The position numbers and the translations under genes were made by a program. DNA of 5,041 nt, taken from Gammaproteobacteria bacterium (GTDB lineage Bacteria > Pseudomonadota > Gammaproteobacteria > Pseudomonadales > Azotimanducaceae). This document shows positions 1 through 5,041 of this stretch, piece after piece (the stretch's first letter is position 1; each line of letters starts with the position of its first letter). The DNA lies in the NCBI GenBank assembly GCA_009839405.1, contig VXPR01000428.1, forward strand, positions 1,155-6,195, given 5' to 3'. The notes below the pieces were generated by a model that was not told where the DNA came from, searched no databases, and saw nothing but the letters and a program-made list of their open reading frames with translations.

Positions 1-238
1 CGCGGATTGCGTCCTCCCAACCGCCGCCGGCGGTGCCGGCGTCGTGTGGATGGACGCCGGCGGTGGCGAAGAGGCGGCGAGCGTCGGCGAGCGCGAGCGC
101 GGCGCGACTCTTGGCGACGCTGACGCCGGTGATGACCATCTGCTCCACACCGGCGGCCACGGCCCGGTCAACCACCTCGGCGCGATCCTTCGCGAAGTTG
201 CGGTCGGTGAGATTGGCGCCGATGTCGACGAGGGCCAT
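1..238 (-). CDS. tatD: TatD family Mg-dependent DNase, N-terminal part (cut by left edge)
   Basis: TatD is a metal-dependent 3'-5' exonuclease of the amidohydrolase-like TIM-barrel superfamily. It acts in the cytoplasm on single-stranded DNA and RNA and is linked in E. coli to repair of oxidative DNA damage; despite its name it is not needed for Tat export. The first 79 residues are present, against about 260 for the family. They begin MALVDIGANLTDRNFAKDR, close to E. coli TatD (MFDIGVNLTSSQFAKDR), and reach the metal-site motif ATAGVHPHDA (GVHPHDA at residues 61-67). The DIGANLT start, in place of the HxH of the paralogues YcfH and YjjV, points to TatD proper. The ATG is at 238-236 and shares its A with the slt stop codon (TGATG). 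No good ribosome binding site precedes it, so translation is probably coupled to slt. The catalytic C-terminal part lies outside the window. Identity of the family is clear; the TatD subgroup call is likely. Confidence 0.9.
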   Translation of the reverse strand, partial: MALVDIGANLTDRNFAKDRAEVVDRAVAAGVEQMVITGVSVAKSRAALALADARRLFATAGVHPHDAGTAGGGWEDAIR

Positions 239-2184
239 CAGGGGATCAGCAGCTCGTGGTCGGCCAGCATGGGTGGCGATGTGCCGGCGCGCAGGGCATA
301 GACGTGCTGGAAGGCGAGCACGCTCTTGACATAGTCGCGGGTCTCGCGGAACGGGATGCGCTCGATCCAGGCCTCCGTCGGCATCCCGGACGCCTTGCGT
401 TTCCAGCGATCGGAACGATGCTCGCCGGCGTTGTAGGCGGCGAACACCAAGGCGCGGTGGCCGTCGTAGCGATCCATCAGGAAGGCGAGGTGGTTGGAGC
501 CCAGGCGAATGTTGACCTCGGGATCGAACAGGTCTGCCTCCGACGGCCGTGCGGCGCGGATTCGGCGGGCGACGATGCGGGCCGTCGCCGGCATGAGCTG
601 CATCAGCCCCCTCGCGCCGGCGCGGGAGACGGCGCGGTGGTCGAAAGCGCTCTCTTGCCGCGACACGGCGAGCAGCATCGGGTGCGGCAGGTTCGTGGTG
701 AAGGCGTGGCGGCGGTATATCTCCGGGAACGGTTGCGGAAATCGCACGTGCAGAAGGTCGGGGAGTTGCGCCTGCCAGGCGCCGGCGATGGCTTGATTGA
801 TCCAACCCACTTCGTGCATGCGCTCAAGCACCAAGGCGAGCCGTTCGTCGTCCAGCGATCCTTTGAGCGCGTTCCATTCTCGGCGGGCGTTGACGAGGTC
901 GCCGACGGCGTAGAGCTCGACTAGCCGCAAGGCGGCAGGGAGGTCTTGCAGTCCGTTGCCGGAGCCTGCCTCTTCGGGCCGCTGCTCGTTCAAGCGAGAC
1001 TCGATCCCCAGCCGCTGCGCCGCCAGGAAGCCGTAGTAGCTGCGCTTCTGCGCAGCCGCCTGCAGAGCGACCCGCGCCGCACTTTCCGCCCCGTCGCCCG
1101 CCGCGGAAGCCTCCGGCGCGAGATCGAGTGCCAGCCGTCCGTGCCAGTAGAGCCAGCGTTCGTCCTCATGCGGCAGCGCCGCGGTCCAAACCAGCGCATC
1201 CCGCCAACGCAGATCGCGGATCAACTGCAGCGCCACTTCTCGGGCGCCCTCCGTGGTCACCTCTGCCGGCGAAGCCTGGACATCGTTGCCCGCCTTGGCG
1301 TTGGACAGTGCGATTGCGCCGGTCACCTTGCGCCGCGTCTCGTCGTCGAAGTCGCGCTGGTCCCGATAGTCGTGCCAAAGCGCCCGCGTGTCGCGCGGAT
1401 GCCGCCGCGAGTGGCGCATCAGGCCGTGCGCCAGCGCCTGATTGCCCTTGGCGTCGCGCGCAAATCGATCGGCTCGAGCGACGATGGAAGGACGCGTGTG
1501 CGCCTCGTGATAGAGACGGGCCACATCCGCATCCTCTTGGAAGAACCGGAGGATGTAGCGGCCAAGCCCGGTCTGGCCCGCCTCGAGAGCCGCCGTCAGC
1601 CGAGCCCAGGCGGTTTCGTCGTCGATGCGCCCGGCATTGCGCCAGACGTCGAACAGCGGGTCGCACGCCTTCGGCTGCGACACAGGCGACACCCAAAGGT
1701 CGCGCACCCGATCGAGCGCTGCCTCACGCTCGCCGCTGCGGTACAGGGCACGCAGGTGATAGCACCGCATGGTGGCATCGTCCACCGGCTCGTAGTGGGC
1801 AAGATAGGTGCTCCAACGGCCGCTTTGGGCCTGCGCCCGCAGCCAGGAGCGGAACAGGCGTTCCCCGGCCGGAATGCCCTGCATGGACTCGCGCAGCTCT
1901 CCCATCTCGGCGGGGCGGATCGACCCCACGCGGCGGGCTGCTTCGCGCCAGACCAAATACGGTGCAAGGGGATAGTCGGCAAGGCGGTCCTGCAGCTTGC
2001 GGAAGTCCGCCAGCCGACGTGCTTCCAGCGCCCGCACGGCATCGGCATAGGCCATGCGCTGCTCGTAGCGGTCCTGATGCGTCGCGTTGTCGGCGACGGC
2101 GACAGATGCCGCAAGCGAGACCAGAAGCGGGAGAAGCCGGCGAATGCCGGCGGCTGCCGCCCCGAGCGGTGTCCCTCGCGTCAC
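238..2184 (-). CDS. slt: Soluble lytic murein transglycosylase (Slt70 type)
   Basis: This periplasmic exo-acting enzyme cleaves the MurNAc-GlcNAc bond of peptidoglycan and leaves 1,6-anhydro-MurNAc ends, for wall turnover and recycling. The protein is 648 residues (E. coli Slt70 precursor 645). Residues 1-31 form a signal peptide: Arg15-Arg16, a hydrophobic core (LLPLLVSLAASVAV), and an AVA site cut before Asp32. Residues 32 to about 490 form the long alpha-helical U and L domains; the YPLAPYLVWREA stretch at 71-82 matches the conserved Slt70 DYPLYPYL region. The lysozyme-like SLT domain spans about 495-625, with catalytic Glu511 in SRQESAF, GLMQLMP at 526-532, AYNAG at 583-587, and a conserved tail IPFRETRDYVKSVLAF. 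The frame stays open upstream to 2583, but the GTG at 2184-2182 gives the signal peptide directly and overlaps the uspA stop as GTGA. No Shine-Dalgarno is seen there, so coupling to uspA is inferred. One small variation: YNAG is followed by EHRSDRW where Slt70 has PGRVRTW. Confidence 0.95.
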   Translation of the reverse strand: MTRGTPLGAAAAGIRRLLPLLVSLAASVAVADNATHQDRYEQRMAYADAVRALEARRLADFRKLQDRLADYPLAPYLVWREAARRVGSIRPAEMGELRESMQGIPAGERLFRSWLRAQAQSGRWSTYLAHYEPVDDATMRCYHLRALYRSGEREAALDRVRDLWVSPVSQPKACDPLFDVWRNAGRIDDETAWARLTAALEAGQTGLGRYILRFFQEDADVARLYHEAHTRPSIVARADRFARDAKGNQALAHGLMRHSRRHPRDTRALWHDYRDQRDFDDETRRKVTGAIALSNAKAGNDVQASPAEVTTEGAREVALQLIRDLRWRDALVWTAALPHEDERWLYWHGRLALDLAPEASAAGDGAESAARVALQAAAQKRSYYGFLAAQRLGIESRLNEQRPEEAGSGNGLQDLPAALRLVELYAVGDLVNARREWNALKGSLDDERLALVLERMHEVGWINQAIAGAWQAQLPDLLHVRFPQPFPEIYRRHAFTTNLPHPMLLAVSRQESAFDHRAVSRAGARGLMQLMPATARIVARRIRAARPSEADLFDPEVNIRLGSNHLAFLMDRYDGHRALVFAAYNAGEHRSDRWKRKASGMPTEAWIERIPFRETRDYVKSVLAFQHVYALRAGTSPPMLADHELLIP

Positions 2185-2630
2185 TCCGGGGGCGCGTCCG
2201 GGCCAACGCGCACTGCCAGCACGTCGCAGGTGGCGCCATGCAGAACGCCGTTGGCGGTAGATCCCAGAAGCAGCGCAAGACCGTGGCGTCCGTGGCTGCC
2301 GACCACGATCACGTCTGCCTTCTCGACCACGGCGATGCGGTGAATCTCGCTTTCCGGCCGGCCAAAGACCAGATGGCGGCGATAGTCGGGAATGCCGATG
2401 CTGCCGGCGAACTCCGCGAGGTGTGACTTCGCCTGCTCGTGAATCTGGTCCTGCACGGTGGAAAGGTCGAGCGGCACGTCGCCGCCGTACGCGAGGCTGA
2501 GCGGCTCGATCACGTGGACGATGTGCAGCTCGCTGCCGTAGGCGTCCGCGAGCGCAGTTGCGCGTCTGGCGACCCGACGGCATTCCTCGGTGAGATCGAC
2601 GGCGAGAAGGATGCGGTGGTAATTGCCCAT
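2181..2630 (-). CDS. uspA: Universal stress protein, UspA family
   Basis: Small cytoplasmic alpha/beta (HUP-superfamily) protein of the universal stress family. Members bind ATP or act as dimeric stress-survival factors; the exact biochemical role is usually unknown. The protein has 149 residues, a single Usp domain (family usually 140-160). It begins MGNYHRILLAVDLTEE, with the typical beta-1 strand and the Asp12 nucleotide contact. The HIVHVIEPLS strand is at 36-45. The phosphate-binding loop is GSHGRHGLALLLGST at 111-125, followed by ANGVLHGATCDVLAVRV. The loop has eight residues between Gly114 and Gly123-Ser124, one fewer than the textbook G-2X-G-9X-G(S/T) motif; from memory this is common in this subgroup, so ATP binding is likely but not proven. 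The ATG at 2630 is chosen over the in-frame ATG at 2669 because GGAGG lies 8 nt upstream and homologues start at this point. It heads the uspA-slt-tatD operon, and its stop overlaps the slt start by 4 nt. Confidence 0.93.
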   Translation of the reverse strand: MGNYHRILLAVDLTEECRRVARRATALADAYGSELHIVHVIEPLSLAYGGDVPLDLSTVQDQIHEQAKSHLAEFAGSIGIPDYRRHLVFGRPESEIHRIAVVEKADVIVVGSHGRHGLALLLGSTANGVLHGATCDVLAVRVGPDAPPE

Positions 2631-2638
2631 GTGGGTTG

Positions 2639-2643
2639 CCTCC
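2639..2643 (-). promoter_or_regulatory. Ribosome binding site of uspA
   Basis: GGAGG on the minus strand, 8 nt before the ATG at 2630-2628. It is a strong Shine-Dalgarno and decides the start against the longer reading frame that begins at 2669. It is also the only clear Shine-Dalgarno I see in the three-gene operon, which fits coupled translation of slt and tatD. Confidence 0.85.
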
Positions 2644-2660
2644 GGGCGGTCGATGCCGCG

Positions 2661-2688
2661 ACCATACACGTTACGGGGCGTGGTTCAA
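2661..2688 (-). promoter_or_regulatory. Candidate sigma70 promoter of the uspA-slt-tatD operon
   Basis: On the minus strand TTGAAC (2688-2683) is followed after 16 nt by TATGGT (2666-2661). These match the -35 consensus at four to five positions and the -10 consensus at four. An A-rich stretch (AGAAAAA) lies just upstream of the -35 and could help as an UP-like element. Transcription would start near 2654-2655, leaving a leader of about 25 nt that contains the GGAGG. The spacer is one base short of the optimum and the -10 is imperfect, so this is a plausible but unproven call. It lies in the divergent gap and would have to be considered together with the still unidentified promoter of the plus-strand gene at 2725. 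Confidence 0.4.
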
Positions 2689-2706
2689 GCGCGTTTTTCT
2701 AGCCGC

Positions 2707-2715
2707 GAGGAGGGG
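2707..2715 (+). promoter_or_regulatory. Ribosome binding site of the 184-residue membrane-anchored protein
   Basis: GAGGAGGGG on the plus strand, ending 9 nt before the GTG at 2725. This purine-rich Shine-Dalgarno supports the GTG start over the in-frame ATG codons at 2623, 2629 and 2653. Those would place the start inside the uspA leader and add a non-hydrophobic extension before the membrane segment. Confidence 0.75.
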
Positions 2716-2724
2716 CTTGCTGGG

Positions 2725-3279
2725 GTGATTTGGCTGCTGATTGTGCTGGTCGTCGCGCTCGCGATCGGGCCGATTCTCATGCTTCGACCGAAGCCACGCG
2801 AACGCGCCGTGGCGGCATTGCGCACGGCAGCGCGGACGGCTGGCCTCACTGTGTCGGTGGCCCGCGTGCCGCACTTGCACGCCAGCGCCGAGGATCGGGT
2901 CTCCGCTGGCGGTCGGGACCGTGAGCCAACCATCGAGTGCGCGAGCTATCGACTGCTTGCGCCGGGTGGGCTCGAAGATGCACCGCAATGGACCCTGTAT
3001 CGTTCGGAGCGAGAGAACCGCTATCTGCCGGGTTGGACCACGTTGACTCCGCCGCGGCAACTGCCGCCGCAACCGGAGCGGTACTGGCAGCTCATTGCGG
3101 CCATCGTCGAAGAGCTGCCGGGAGGTTGTCTTGGTGTCGAAGCGGGCGCCGATGGCGTTGCGTGGATGGGGCAGGAACGCATGGGCGACTCGAACGTTGA
3201 GGCCATCGTGCAGGGGATTCGACAGGGGCTAGAAGCGATTCGGGACCTGCACCTCGACGTGCCGAAAGGCGACGCCTGA
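2725..3279 (+). CDS. Uncharacterised single-pass membrane-anchored protein
   Basis: I do not recognise a named family. The 184-residue protein starts at GTG (2725) behind a strong GAGGAGGGG. Residues 2-20 (IWLLIVLVVALAIGPILML) form one hydrophobic helix, directly followed by a basic stretch (RPKPRERAV, then arginines up to about 38). This predicts an N-terminal anchor with a cytoplasmic C-terminal body. The body is soluble-looking: a predicted helix at 25-40, a strand at 41-48, a charged loop at 52-69, then an ECASYRLL and QWTLYRSE region that looks like beta strands. A Pro-rich turn at 109-117, a helix at 119-131 (RYWQLIAAIVEEL), a short GVEAG/GVAWMG section and a final helix at 157-173 follow. 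There is no catalytic motif and only one Cys pair (72 and 135), not arranged as a metal site. It lies between uspA and topA, divergent from the former and 118 bp before the latter. Small anchored proteins like this are sometimes labelled YajC-like, but I see no support for that beyond the N-terminal helix. That it is a real gene is well supported; its function is unknown. Confidence 0.82.
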   Translation: MIWLLIVLVVALAIGPILMLRPKPRERAVAALRTAARTAGLTVSVARVPHLHASAEDRVSAGGRDREPTIECASYRLLAPGGLEDAPQWTLYRSERENRYLPGWTTLTPPRQLPPQPERYWQLIAAIVEELPGGCLGVEAGADGVAWMGQERMGDSNVEAIVQGIRQGLEAIRDLHLDVPKGDA

Positions 3280-3293
3280 GGCCGCTTCCTCAG
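3276..3293 (+). terminator. Weak hairpin at the stop codon of the membrane-anchored protein gene
   Basis: CTGAGG and CCTCAG form a perfect 6-bp stem with a 6-nt loop (CCGCTT) that overlaps the TGA stop. Only a short GGTTT follows instead of a U-run, so it would be at best a weak intrinsic terminator or a 3'-end stabilising hairpin. It sits between the gene and the topA promoter, where a terminator would make sense. Confidence 0.3.
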
Positions 3294-3315
3294 CCGGTTT
3301 GCATCGCGGCGCAAG

Positions 3316-3345
3316 TTGACACAGCCTTTGTGCAGTCCGTATAAG
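3316..3345 (+). promoter_or_regulatory. sigma70 promoter of topA
   Basis: TTGACA (3316-3321), a perfect -35, is followed after 18 nt by TATAAG (3340-3345), five of six in the -10. This is the best promoter in the window. It lies in the 118-bp gap before topA and points at it; transcription would begin around 3351-3353, giving a leader of about 46 nt. The discriminator after the -10 is GC-rich (CGCGAACC) and overlaps an 8-bp palindrome CCGCGCGG at 3352-3359. topA transcription in E. coli rises with negative supercoiling as feedback; the long spacer and GC-rich discriminator fit a supercoiling-sensitive promoter, which is an inference here. Confidence 0.75.
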
Positions 3346-3379
3346 CGCGAACCGCGCGGCACCAACAAGCCGCCATAAC

Positions 3380-3383
3380 GGAG
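3380..3383 (+). promoter_or_regulatory. Possible ribosome binding site of topA
   Basis: GGAG lies 14 nt before the ATG at 3398, a longer spacing than usual. No better Shine-Dalgarno is present and no other in-frame start near it fits the alignment with TopA, so initiation may rely partly on the A-rich, unstructured leader (AGAACCAAAGCAAGAC). Confidence 0.4.
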
Positions 3384-3397
3384 AACCAAAGCAAGAC

Positions 3398-5041
<1,644 letters not shown>

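Noticed and set aside
256..924. A 222-codon open frame on the plus strand opposite the slt catalytic domain
   Set aside because: It is the complement of the SLT domain, whose catalytic motifs are intact on the minus strand. It has no ribosome binding site and no recognisable family.
946..2343. A 465-codon open frame on the plus strand, opposite slt and the end of uspA
   Set aside because: It is antisense to a protein with full Slt70 and UspA signatures. Its translation is rich in Arg, Pro and Ala without any domain, as expected when GC-rich third positions remove stop codons from the opposite strand.
2184..2583. N-terminal extension of slt to an ATG at 2583
   Set aside because: The extra 133 residues are an out-of-frame reading of uspA and would bury the signal peptide. 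The GTG at 2184 gives a proper secretion signal and the usual Slt length.
2671..2700. Possible plus-strand promoter TTACGG-N18-TTTTCT for the membrane-anchored protein gene
   Set aside because: The -10 matches only about three consensus positions and the predicted start would lie at the ribosome binding site. Not reportable as a promoter.

Overview
The window looks like a short piece of an ordinary bacterial chromosome. It is GC-rich (about two-thirds G+C by eye) and densely packed. The proteins resemble gammaproteobacterial ones: topoisomerase I follows the E. coli TopA sequence closely, the lytic transglycosylase has the length and layout of E. coli Slt70, and the universal stress protein carries the GSHGRHGLALLLGST signature I associate with Pseudomonas-like and related Gammaproteobacteria. 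A GC-rich gammaproteobacterium is the best guess; the genus cannot be fixed from this sequence. The odd length and the anomalous right edge suggest this is a whole draft or metagenomic contig rather than a cut from a finished genome.

Layout. From 2630 leftward on the minus strand runs a tight three-gene operon: a universal stress protein (uspA-like, 2630-2181), a soluble lytic murein transglycosylase (slt, 2184-238) and the N-terminal third of the TatD nuclease (tatD, 238 to the left edge). The genes overlap by 4 nt (GTGA) and 1 nt (TGATG), so translation is probably coupled. Diverging from it on the plus strand are an unrecognised 184-residue protein with one membrane anchor (2725-3279) and then topA (3398 to the right edge). 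topA has a near-consensus sigma70 promoter in the 118-bp gap before it. The 94-bp divergent gap (2631-2724) holds the ribosome binding sites of both flanking genes and a plausible uspA promoter.

Function. The left operon joins a stress-response nucleotide-binding protein, a periplasmic enzyme that cleaves and recycles peptidoglycan, and a DNA-repair exonuclease. The right side makes the enzyme that relaxes negative supercoils. All recognised genes are housekeeping genes; there is no mobile element, CRISPR array, RNA gene or defence system.

The points worth a second look are the uncharacterised membrane-anchored protein, the promoter architecture of topA, and the last roughly 70 bases. There topA abruptly stops resembling TopA and the sequence turns C-free and low in complexity, most likely an assembly or read-end artefact. 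I found no convincing new biological system.
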